A stretch of DNA of 64,000 nucleotides, taken from NCBI RefSeq assembly GCF_050947335.1, contig NC_134993.1:3348001-3412000 (forward strand). The letters are read 5' to 3'. Position 1 is the stretch's first letter, and every line of letters begins with the position of its first letter. The position numbers were made by a program, and so were the translations under genes. Source of the stretch: Megachile rotundata. Taxonomy: Eukaryota > Arthropoda > Insecta > Hymenoptera > Megachilidae. This document shows positions 49,583-63,598 of this stretch, in pieces. The notes below the pieces were generated by a model. The model had not been told where the DNA came from. It was given only the letters and a program-made list of their open reading frames with translations, and searched no databases.

Positions 49583-49666
49583 AATCACAATCACAATCAC
49601 AATCACAATCACAATCACAATCACAATCACAATCACAATCACAATCACAATCACAATCACAATCAC
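49583..49666. repeat. (AATCAC)n array, class 2, 14 copies
   Basis: Pure AATCAC with class-2 edges. Paralogues have 15 copies (46,527) and 17 copies (55,557). Confidence 0.92.
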
Positions 49667-50794
49667 ACAATCACACAATCACAATCCCACAATCACAATC
49701 ACACAATCACAGTCACACAATCACAATCACACAATCACACAATCACACAGTCACAATCCTACAATCACGATCACACAATCACGATCGCACAGTCACGATC
49801 ACACGATCACGATCACACAATCACAATCACACAATCACAATCACACAATCACGATCACACAGTCAACATCACACAATCACCATCACACAATCACGATCAC
49901 ACAATCACGATCACACAATCACGATCACACAATCACAGTCACACAATCACAATCACACAATCACAGCCACAATCACGATCACACCGTCACGATCACACCA
50001 TCACGATCACACGATCACGATCACACAATCACAATCACACAATCGTTATCACACAATCACGATCACACAATCACCATCCCACAATCACCATCACACGATC
50101 ACCATCACACAATCACGATCACACAATCACGATCACACAATCACAATCACACAATCACAATCACACAGTCACAATCACACAATCACAATCATACAATCAC
50201 AGTCACACAATCACAATCACACAATCACAATCACAATCACGATCACACTGTCACGATCACAGGATCACGATCACACGATCACGATCACACAATCACTATC
50301 ACACAATCACGATCACACAATCACGATCACACAATCACGATCACACAATCACGATCACACAATCACGATCACACAATCACAATCACACAATCACAATCAC
50401 ACAATCACAATCACACAATCACAGTCACACAATCACAGTCACACAATCACAATCACACCATCACAATTACACAAACACGATCACACAATCACACAATCAC
50501 AATCACACAATCACACAGTCACAATCCCACAATCACGGTCACACAATCACGATCACAGAGTCACGATCACACAATCACGATCACACAATCACAGTTACAC
50601 AATCACAATCACACAGTCACAATCACAATCACGATCACACAAACACGATCACACAATCACGATCACACAATCTCGACCACACAATCACGATCACACAAAC
50701 ACGATCACACAATCACTATCACACAATCACTATCACACAATCACGATCACACAATTACGATCACAAAATCACAATCACGCAGTCACACTATCAC

Positions 50795-50860
50795 AATCAC
50801 AATCACAATCACAATCACAATCAAAATCACAATCACAATCACAATCACAATCACAATCAC
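50795..50860. repeat. (AATCAC)n array, class 3, 11 copies
   Basis: This follows GCAGTCACACTATCAC and carries one AATCAA module. The paralogue at 56,217 has ten copies with the same AATCAA, and the array at 29-82 lacks it. Confidence 0.9.
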
Positions 50861-53075
50861 ACAATCACACAATCACAATCCCACAATCACAATCCCACAA
50901 TCACAATCACACAATCACAGTCACACAATCACAATCACACAATCACACAGTCACAATCCCACAATCACGATCACACAATCACGATCGCACAGTCACGGTC
51001 ACACGATCACGATCACACAATCACAATCACACAATCACAATCACACAATCACGATCACACAGTCACCATCACACAATCACCATCACACAATCACGATCAC
51101 ACAATCAAGGTCACACAATGACGATCACACAATAACCATCACACAATCACGATCACACAATCACAATCACACAATCACGATCACACAATCACGATCACAC
51201 AATCACAATCACACAATCAAGGTCACACAATGACGATCACACCATCACCATCACACAATCACGACCACACAATCACGATCACACAATCACAAACACACAG
51301 TCGCGATCACTCGATCACGATCACACAATCACGATCACACAGTCACGATCACACAATCACAATCACACAATCACAATATCACAATCGCAATCACACAATC
51401 ACCATCACACAGTCACGATCACACAATCACCATCACACAATCACGATCACACAATCACAATCACACAATCACGATCACACAAACACGATCACACAATCAC
51501 GATCACACAATCACGATCACACAATCACGGTCACGCAATCACACAATCACACAATCACAATCACACAATCACACAGTCACAATCCCACAATCACGATCAC
51601 ACAATCACGATCACACAGTCACGATCACACAATCACGATCACACAATCACAGTCACACAATCACAATCACACAGTCACAATCACAATCACGATCACACAA
51701 ACACGATCACACAATCACGATCACACAATCTCGACCACACAATCACGATCACACAAACACGATCACACAATCACTATCACACAATCACGATCACACAATC
51801 ACGATCACACAATCACAATCACACAATCACAATTACACAATCACAATCACACAATCACAATCACACAATCACAATCACACAATCACAATCACACAATCAC
51901 AATCACACAATCACAATCACACAATCACTATCACACAATCACTATCACACAATCACAATCACACAATCACAATCACACAATCACAATCACACAATCACAA
52001 TCACACAATCACAATCACACAATCACAATCACACAATCACAATCACGATCTCGATCACACAATCACAATCACACAATCACACAATCACAATCCCACAATC
52101 ACAATCACACAATCACAGTCACACAATCACAATCACACAATCACAATCACACAATCACAATCGCACAATCACAGTCACACAATCACAGTCACACAAACAC
52201 AATCACACAATCACAATTACACAAACACGATCACACAATCACGATCACACAATCACCATCACACAATCACCATCACACAATCACGATCACACAATCACGA
52301 TCACACAGTCACGATCACACAATCACCATCACACAATCACGATCACACAATCACAATCACACAATCACGATCACACAAACACGATCACACAATCACAATC
52401 ACACAATCACAATCACACAATCACAATCACACAATCACAATCACACAATCACAATCACACAATCACAGTCACACAATCACAATCACACAATCACAATCAC
52501 ACAATCACAATCACACAATCACAGTCACACAATCACAATCACACAATCACGATCACTCAATCACCATCACACAATCACGATCACACAATCACGATCACAC
52601 AACCACGATCACACTATCACGATCACACAATCACAGTCACACAATCACAATCACACAATCACAATCACAATCACGATCACACAGTCACGATCACACAATC
52701 ACGATCACACGATCACGATCACACAATCACAATCACACGATCGTTATCACACAATCACGATCACACAATCACCATCACACAATCAAGGCCACACAATGAC
52801 GATCACACAATCGCCATCACACAATCACAATCACACAATCACAATCACACAATCACGATCACACAATCACGATCACACAATCACGATCACACAATCACGA
52901 TCACACAATCACGATCACACAATCACCATCACACAATCACAATCACACAATCAAGGTCACACAATCACGATCACTCAATCACAATCACACAATCACAAAC
53001 ACACAGTCGCGATCACACGATCACGATCACACGATCACGATCACACAATCACAATCACACAATCAACGCCACACA

Positions 53076-53261
53076 ATGACGATCACACAATCACCATCAC
53101 ACAATCTCGACCACACAATCACGATCACACAATCACGATCACACAATCACGTTCACACAATCAACGCCACACAATGACGATCTCACAATCACCATCACAC
53201 AATCTCGACCACACAATCACGATCACACAATCACGATCACACAATCACGTTCACACAATCA
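53076..53261. repeat. 98-bp tandem doublet, ninth occurrence
   Basis: Copies start at 53,076 and 53,174. The second opens with ATGACGATCTCAC, and its right edge reads AATCAGAAACAC. This domain I landmark inside domain II shows that blocks were exchanged between the two. Confidence 0.83.
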
Positions 53262-54380
53262 GAAACACACAGTCCCGATCACTCGATCACGATCACACAA
53301 TCACGATCACACAATCACGATCACACAATCACAATCACACAATCACAATCACACAGTCAAAATCACACAATCACAATCACACAATCAAGGTCACACAATG
53401 ACGATCACACAATCACCATCACACAATCACGGTCACACAATCACGATCACACAATCACGATCACTCAATCACAATCACAATCACACAATCACAAACACAC
53501 AGTCGCGATCACACGATCACGATCACACAAAAACAATGACACAATCACAATCACACAATCACGAGCACACAATGACGATCACACAATCACCATCACACAA
53601 TCACGATCACACAATCACAATCACACAATCACGATCACACAATCACGATCACACAATCACGTTCACACAATCACAAACACACAGTCACTCGATCACGATC
53701 ACACAATCACGATCACACAATCACGATCACACAATCACGATCACACAATCACAATCACACAATCACGATCACACAATCACCATCACACAATCACAATCAC
53801 ACAATCAAGGTCACAGAATGACGATCACACAATCACCATCACACAATCACGACCACACAATCACGATCACACAATCACGCTCACACAATCACGATCACAC
53901 AATCACGTTCACACAATCACAAACACACAGTCGCGATCACACGATCACGATCACACAATCACGATCACACAGTCACGATCACACAATCACAATCACACAA
54001 TCACGATCACTCAATCACCATCACACAATCACGATCACACAATCACGATCACACAATCACGATCACACCATCACGATCGCACAATCACAGTCACACAATC
54101 ACAATCACACAGTCACAATCACACAATCACAATCATACAATCACAGTCACACAATCACAATCACACAATCACAATCACAATCACGATCACACTGTCACGA
54201 TCACACGATCACGATCACACGATCACGATCACACAATCACTATCACACAATCACGATCACACAATCACAGTCACACAATCACAATCACACAATCACAGCC
54301 ACAATCACGATCACACAGTCACGATCACACAATCACGATCACACAATCACGATCACAATATCACAATCACACAGTCACAC

Positions 54381-54686
54381 AATCACAATCGCCATCACAA
54401 TCACAATCACAATCACAAACACAATCACAATCACAATCACAATCACAATCACAATCACAATAACAATCACAATCACAATCACAATCACAATCACAATCAC
54501 AATCACAATCACAATCACAATCACAATCACAATCACAATCACAATCACAATCACAATCACAATCACAATCACAATCACAATCACAATCACAATCACAATC
54601 ACAATCACAATCACAATCACAATCACAATCACAATCACAATCACAATCACAATCGCAATCACAATCACAATCACAATCACAATCAC
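54381..54686. repeat. (AATCAC)n array, class 1, 51 modules
   Basis: This has the class-1 edges with AATCGC CATCAC, AAACAC and AATAAC on the left and AATCGC on the right, and a pure core of about 31 copies. Confidence 0.92.
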
Positions 54687-55556
54687 ACAATCACAATCAC
54701 ACAGTCACAGTCACACAATCACAATCACACAATCACAATAACAAAATCACAATCACACAATCACAATCACACAATCACAATCACGATCACACAGTCACGA
54801 TCACACAATCACAATCTCACAATCACGATCACACAATCACCATCACACAATGACCATCACACAATCACGATCACACAATCACGATCACACTATCACGATC
54901 ACACAATCACGATCACACAATCACGATCACACAATCACGATCACACAATCACGATCACACAATCACTATCACACAATCACAATCACACAATCACAATCAC
55001 ACAATCACAATCACACAATCACAATCACACAATCACAATCACACAATCACAATCACACAGTCACACAATCACAATCACAATCAGACAATCACAAACACAC
55101 AATCACGATCACACAATCACGATCACACAATCACAATCACACAATCACAATCACACAATCACAGTCACACAATCACAGTCACACAATCACAATCACGCAA
55201 TCACAATTACACAAACACGATCACACAATCACGATCACACAATCACGATCACACAATCACGATCACACAATCACACAATCACACAATCACAATCACACAA
55301 TCACACAGTCACAATCCCACAATCACGATCACACAATCACGATCACACAGTCACGATCGCACAATCACGATCACACAATCACAGTCACACAATCACAATC
55401 ACACAGTCACAATCACAATCACGATCACACAAACACGATCACACAATCACGATCACACAATCTCGACCACACAATCACGATCACACAAACACGATCACAC
55501 AATCACTATCACACAATCACTATCACACAATCACGGTCACACAATTACGATCACAC

Positions 55557-55658
55557 AATCACAATCACAATCACAATCACAATCACAATCACAATCACAA
55601 TCACAATCACAATCACAATCACAATCACAATCACAATCACAATCACAATCACAATCAC
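55557..55658. repeat. (AATCAC)n array, class 2, 17 copies
   Basis: Pure AATCAC with the class-2 left edge GGTCACACAATTACGATC. Confidence 0.92.
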
Positions 55659-56216
55659 ACAATCACACAATCACAATCCCACAATCACAATCACACAATC
55701 ACAGTCACACAATCACAATCACACAATCACACAATCACACAGTCACAATCCCACAATCACGATCACACAATCACGATCGCACAGTCACGATCACACGATC
55801 ACGATCACACAATCACAATCACACAATCACAATCACACAATCACAATCACACAATCACAGTCACACAATCACAGTCACACAATCACAATCACACCATCAC
55901 AATTACACAAACACGATCACACAATCACACAATCACAATCACACAATCACACAGTCACAATCCCACAATCACGGTCACACAATCACGATCACAGAGTCAC
56001 GATCACACAATCACGATCACACAATCACAGTTACACAATCACAATCACACAGTCACAATCACAATCACGATCACACAAACACGATCACACAATCACGATC
56101 ACACAATCTCGACCACACAATCACGATCACACAATCACTATCACACAATCACTATCACACAATCACGATCACACAATTACGATCACAAAATCACAATCAC
56201 GCAGTCACACTATCAC

Positions 56217-56276
56217 AATCACAATCACAATCACAATCACAATCAAAATCACAATCACAATCACAATCACAATCAC
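56217..56276. repeat. (AATCAC)n array, class 3, 10 copies
   Basis: This follows GCAGTCACACTATCAC and has one AATCAA module, like its paralogue at 50,795. Confidence 0.9.
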
Positions 56277-58967
56277 ACAATCACACAATCACAATCCCAC
56301 AATCACAATCCCACAATCACAATCACACAATCACAGTCACACAATCACAATCACACAATCACACAGTCACAATCCCACAATCACGATCACACAATCACGA
56401 TCGCACAGTCACGGTCACACGATCACGATCACACAATCACAATCACACAATCACAATCACACAATCACGATCACACAGTCACCATCACACAATCACCATC
56501 ACACAATCACGATCACACAATCAAGGTCACACAATGACGATCACACAATAACCATCACACAATCACGATCACACAATCACAATCACACAATCACGATCAC
56601 ACAATCACGATCACACAATCACAATCACACAATCAAGGTCACACAATGACGATCACACCATCACCATCACACAATCACGACCACACAATCACGATCACAC
56701 AATCACAAACACACAGTCGCGATCACTCGATCACGATCACACAATCACGATCACACAGTCACGATCACACAATCACAATCACACAATCACAATATCACAA
56801 TCGCAATCACACAATCACCATCACACAGTCACGATCACACAATCACCATCACACAATCACGATCACACAATCACAATCACACAATCACGATCACACAAAC
56901 ACGATCACACAATCACGATCACACAATCACGATCACACAATCACGGTCACGCAATCACACAATCACACAATCACAATCACACAATCACACAGTCACAATC
57001 CCACAATCACGATCACACAATCACGATCACACAGTCACGATCACACAATCACGATCACACAATCACAGTCACACAATCACAATCACACAGTCACAATCAC
57101 AATCACGATCACACAAACACGATCACACAATCACGATCACACAATCTCGACCACACAATCACGATCACACAAACACGATCACACAATCACTATCACACAA
57201 TCACGATCACACAATCACGATCACACAATCACAATCACACAATCACAATTACACAATCACAATCACACAATCACAATCACACAATCACAATCACACAATC
57301 ACAATCACACAATCACAATCACACAATCACAATCACACAATCACTATCACACAATCAAAATCACACAATCACAATCACACAATCACAATCACACAATCAC
57401 AATCACACAATCACAATCACACAATCACAATCACGATCTCGATCACACAATCACAATCACACAATCACACAATCACAATCCCACAATCACAATCACACAA
57501 TCACAGTCACACAATCACAATCACACAATCACAATCACACAATCACAATCGCACAATCACAGTCACACAATCACAGTCACACAAACACAATCACACAATC
57601 ACAATTACACAAACACGATCACACAATCACGATCACACAATCACCATCACACAATCACCATCACACAATCACGATCACACAATCACGATCACACAGTCAC
57701 GATCACACAATCACCATCACACAATCACGATCACACAATCACAATCACACAATCACGATCACACAAACACGATCACACAATCACAATCACACAATCACAA
57801 TCACACAATCACAATCACACAATCACAATCACACAATCACAATCACACAATCACAATCACACAATCACAATCACACAATCACAATCACACAATCACAATC
57901 ACACAATCACACAATCACAATCCCACAATCACAATCACACAATCACAGTCACACAATCACAATCACACAATCAAGGTCACACAATGACGATCACACAATC
58001 ACCATCACACAATCACGGTCACACAATCACGATCACACAATCACGATCACTCAATCACAATCACAATCACACAATCACAAACACACAGTCGCGATCACAC
58101 GATCACGATCACACAAAAACAATGACACAATCACAATCACACAATCACGAGCACACAATCACGATCACACAATCACCATCACACAATCACGATCACACAA
58201 TCACGATCACACAATCACGATCACACTATCACGATCACACAATCACAGTCACACAATCACAATCACACAATCACAATCACAATCACGATCACACAGTCAC
58301 GATCACACAATCACGATGACACAATCACGATCACACAATCACAATCACACAATCACAATCACACAATCAAAATCACACAATCACAATCACACAATCAAGG
58401 TCACACAATGACGATCACACAATCACCATCACACAATCACGATCACACAATCACAATCACACAATCACGATCACACAATCACGATCACACAATCACGTTC
58501 ACACAATCACAAACACACAGTCCCGATCACTCGATCACGATCACACAATCACGATCACACAATCACGATCACACAATCACGATCACACAATCACAATCAC
58601 ACAATCACGATCACACAATCACCATCACACAATCACAATCACACAATCAAGGTCACAGAATGACGATCACACAATCACCATCACACAATCACGACCACAC
58701 AATCACGATCACACAATCACGCTCACACAATCACGATCACACAATCACGTTCACACAATCACAAACACACAGTCGCGATCACACGATCACAGTCACACAA
58801 TCACAATCACACAGTCACAATCACACAATCACAATCATACAATCACAGTCACACAATCACAATCACACAATCACAATCACAATCACGATCACACTGTCAC
58901 GATCACACGATCACGATCACACGATCACGATCACACAATCACTATCACACAATCACGATCACACAAT

Positions 58968-61900
58968 CACGTTCACACAATCAACGCCACACAATGACGA
59001 TCACACAATCACCATCACACAATCTCGACCACACAATCACGGTCACACAATCACGATCACACAATCACGTTCACACAATCACAAACACACAGTCCCGATC
59101 ACTCGATCACGATCACACAATCACGATCACACAATCACAATCACACAATCACAATCACACAGTTAAAATCACACAATCACAATCACACAATCATGGTCAC
59201 ACAATGACGATCACACAATCACCATCACACAATCACGGTATCACGGTCACACAATCACGATCACAGAATCACGATCACTCAATCACAATCACAATCACAC
59301 AATCACAAACACACAGTCGCGATCACACGATCACGATCACACGATCACGATCACACGATCACGATCACACAATCACAATCACACAATCAAGGCCACACAA
59401 TGACGATCACACAATCACCATCACACAATCTCGACCACACAATCACGATCACACAATCACGATCACACAATCACGATCACACAATCACGTTCACACAATA
59501 ACAAACACACAGTCGCGATCACTCGATCACGATCACACAACCACGATCACACAGGCACGATCACACAATCACGATCACACAATCACGATCACACAATCAC
59601 GATCACATAACCACGATCACACAATCACGATCACACAATCACGATCACACAATCACGATCACACAATCACCATCACACAATCACAATCACACAATCAAGG
59701 TCACAGAATGACGATCACACAATCACCATCACACAATCACGACCACACAATCACGATCACACAATCACGCTCACACAATCACGATCACACAATCACGTTC
59801 ACACAATCACAAACACACAGTCGCGATCACACGATCACGATCACACAATCACGATCACGCAGTCACGATCACACAATCATAATCACACAATCACGATCAC
59901 TCAATCACCATCACACAATCACGATCACACAATCACGATCACACAATCACGATCACACTATCACGATCACACAATCACAGTCACACAATCACAATCACAC
60001 AATCACAATCACAATCACGATCACACAGTCACGATCACACAATCACGATCACACGATCACGATCACACAATCACGATCACACAATCACGATCACACAATC
60101 ACGATCACACAACCACGATCACACAATCACGATCACACAATCACGATCACACAATCACGATCACACAATCACGATCACACAATCACGATCACACAATCAC
60201 GATCACACAATCACGATCACACAATCACAATCACACAATCACAATCACGATCTCGATCACACAATCACAATCACACAATCACACAATCACAATCCCACAA
60301 TCACAATCACACAATCACAGTCACACAATAACAATCACACAATCACAATCACACAATCACAATCACACAATCACAGTCACACAATCACAGTCACACAATC
60401 ACAATCACACAATCACAATTACACAAACACGATCACACAATCACGATCACACAATCACTATCACACAATCACACAATCACACAGTCACAATCCCACAATC
60501 ACGATCACACAATCACGATCGCACTGTCACGATCACACGATCACGATCACACAATCACGATCACACAATCACAAACACACAATCACGATCACACAATCAC
60601 AATCACACAATCACGATCACACAATCACAATCACACAATCACAATCACACAATCACAGTCACACAATCACTATCACACAATCACACAATCACACAGTCAC
60701 AATCCCACAATCACAATCACACAATCACAGTCACACAATAACAATCACACAATCACAATCACACAATCACAATCACACAATCACAGTCACACAATCACTA
60801 TCACACAATCACACAATCACACAGTCACAATCCCACAATCACGATCACACAATCACGATCGCACTGTCACGATCACACGATCACGATCACACAATCACGA
60901 TCACACAATCACAAACACACAATCACGATCACACAATCACGATCACTCAATCACAATCACACAATCACAAACACACAGTCGCGATCACACGATCACGATC
61001 ACACAATCACGATCACACAGTCACGATCATACAATCACAATCACCCAATCACGATCACACAATCACATTAACACAATCACGATCACACAATCACAATCAC
61101 ACAATCACAATCACACAATCACGATCACACAATCACGATCACACAATCACAATCACACAATCACAATCACACAATCAAAATCACACAATCACAATCACAC
61201 AATCAAGGTCACACAATGACGATCACACAATCGCCATCACACAATCTCGACAACACAATCACGATCACACAATCACGATCACACAATCACGTCCACACAA
61301 TCACAAACACACAGTCGCGATCACTCGATCACGATCACACAATCACGATCACACAATCACGATCACTCAATCACAATCACACAATCACAAACACACAGTC
61401 GCGATCACACGATCACGATCACACGATCACGATCACACAATCACAATCACACAATCGTTATCACACAATCACGATCACACAATCACAATCACACAATCAA
61501 GGTCACACAATGACGATCACACAATCACCATCACACAATCACGATCACACAATCACGTTCACACAATCACAAACACACAGTCGCGATCACTCGATCACGA
61601 TCACACAATCACGATCACACAGTCACTATCACACAATCACAATCACACAATCACATTATCACAATCACATTATCACAATCGCAATCACACAATCACAAGA
61701 ACACAATCAGACAATCACACAACCACACAATCACACAATCACGATCACACAATCATGATCACACAATCACGATCACACGATCACACAATCACGATCACAC
61801 AATCACGATCACACAATCACCATCACACAATCACTATCACACAATCACAATCACACAATCAAGGTCACACAATGACGATCACACAATCACCATCACACAA

Positions 61901-63475
61901 TCACGATCACACAATCACGATCACACAATCACGATCACACAATCACGATCACACAATCACGATCACACAATCACAAACACACAGTCGCGATCACACGATC
62001 ACGATTACACAATCACGATCACACAGTCACGATCACACAATCACAATCACACAATCACGATCGCACAATCACCATCACACAATCACGATCACACAATCAC
62101 GATCACACAATCACGATCACACAATCACGATCACACAATCACAGTCACACAATCACAATCACACAATCAGGATCACACAATCACAATCACACAATCACGA
62201 TCACACAATCACGATCACACAATCACGATCACACAATCACGATCACACAAACACGATCACACGATCACGATCACACGATCACGATCACACGATCGCGATC
62301 ACACGATCACGATCACACGATCACGATCACACAATCACAATCACACAATCAAGGTCACACAATGACGATCACACCATCACCATCACACAATCACGACCAC
62401 ACAATCACGATCACACAATCACGATCACACAATCACGTTCACACAATCACAAACACACAGTCGCGATCACTTGATCACGATCACACAATCACGATCACAC
62501 AGTCATGATCACACAATCACAATCACACAATCACGATCACACAATCACCATCACACAATCACGATCACACAATCACGATCACACAATCACGATCACACAA
62601 TCACGATCACACAATCACAGTCACACAATCACAATCACACAATCACAGCCACAATCACGATCACACAGTCACGATCACACCATCACGATCACACGATCAC
62701 GATCACACAATCACAATCACACAATCGTTATCACACAATCACGATCACACAATCACCATCCCACAATCACCATCACACAATCACCATCACACAATCACGA
62801 TCACACAATCACGATCACACAATCACAATCACACAATCACAATCACACAGTCACAATCACACAATCACAATCATACAATCACAGTCACACAATCACAATC
62901 ACACAATCACAATCACACAATCACGATCACAATCACGATCACACTGTCACGATCACACGATCACGGTCACACAATCACTATCACACAATCACGATCACAC
63001 AATCACGATCACACAATCACGATCACACAATCACGATCACACAATCACGATCACACAATCACGATCACACAATCACGATCACACAATCGCTATCACACCA
63101 TCACAATCACACATTCACAATCACACAATCACAATCACGATCACACAGTCACGATCACACAATCACAATCTCACAATCACAATCACACAATCACGATCAC
63201 ACAATCACGATCACACAATCACGATCACACAATCGCTATCACACCATCACAATCACACATTCACAATCACACAATCACAATCACGATCACACAGTCACGA
63301 TCACACAATCACAATCTCACAATCACAATCACACAATCACAATCACACAGTCACAATCACACAATCACAATCATACAATCACAGTCACACAATCACAATC
63401 ACACAATCACAATCACAATCACGATCACACTGTCACGATCACACGATCACGATCACACGATCACGATCACACAAT
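58968..63475. repeat. 20.46-kb-spaced higher-order repeat, copy 2
   Basis: This matches 38,510-42,880 with the landmarks in the same order. Private differences include one doublet copy instead of two at its left edge, a GATCACGGTATCACGGTC insertion near 59,235, loss of 6 bases near 61,770, and a 146-base duplication at about 63,088-63,379. The first 1.3 kb is block T, copy 3. Confidence 0.87.
63088..63379. repeat. 146-bp tandem duplication
   Basis: The landmark CGCTATCACACCATCAC occurs at 63,088 and again at 63,234. Both are followed by ACACATTCAC, CACGATCACACAGTCAC and AATCTCACAATCAC. The paralogous place near 42,641 has only one copy, so this duplication is private to the second 20.46-kb repeat. 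Confidence 0.82.
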
Positions 63476-63514
63476 CACTATCACACAATCACGGTCACAC
63501 AATTACGATCACAC

Positions 63515-63598
63515 AATCACAATCACAATCACAATCACAATCACAATCACAATCACAATCACAATCACAATCACAATCACAATCACAATCACAATCAC
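63515..63598. repeat. (AATCAC)n array, class 2, 14 copies
   Basis: This has the class-2 left edge GGTCACACAATTACGATC and the same right edge as the array at 35,639. The sequence from here to the window end repeats 35,639-36,160 closely. Confidence 0.92.

Larger units (their letters stand above)
48429..50156. repeat. 3.06-kb-spaced higher-order repeat, copy 2
   Basis: This matches 45,355-47,100 through the class-1 array, the ATGACCATCACAC landmark at 48,904, the AATCAGACAATCACAAAC stretch, the class-2 array at 49,583, and AATCGTTATCACAC near 50,042. It also belongs to the 5.9-kb repeat that starts at about 47,930. Confidence 0.86.
47930..52440. repeat. 5.4-5.95-kb tandem higher-order repeat, copy 1
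   Basis: This matches 53,885-57,830. Offsets are 5,952 left of the class-1 array, 5,946 after it (48,904 to 54,850), 5,992 after the class-2 array, 5,436 after a deletion of about 556 bases in copy 2 (50,457 to 55,893), 5,416 from 51,230 to 56,646, and 5,388 at GATCTCGATCAC (52,047 to 57,435). Each change is explained by gain or loss of whole modules. Confidence 0.88.
53885..57830. repeat. 5.4-5.95-kb tandem higher-order repeat, copy 2
   Basis: This matches 47,930-52,440. Compared with copy 1 it lacks about 556 bases (equivalent to about 49,830-50,385), gains 28 bases near 55,040, and has one fewer class-1 module, three more class-2 copies and one fewer class-3 copy. After about 57,830 it departs into a domain I-type block with ACAAAAACAATGAC at 58,113. 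Confidence 0.87.
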
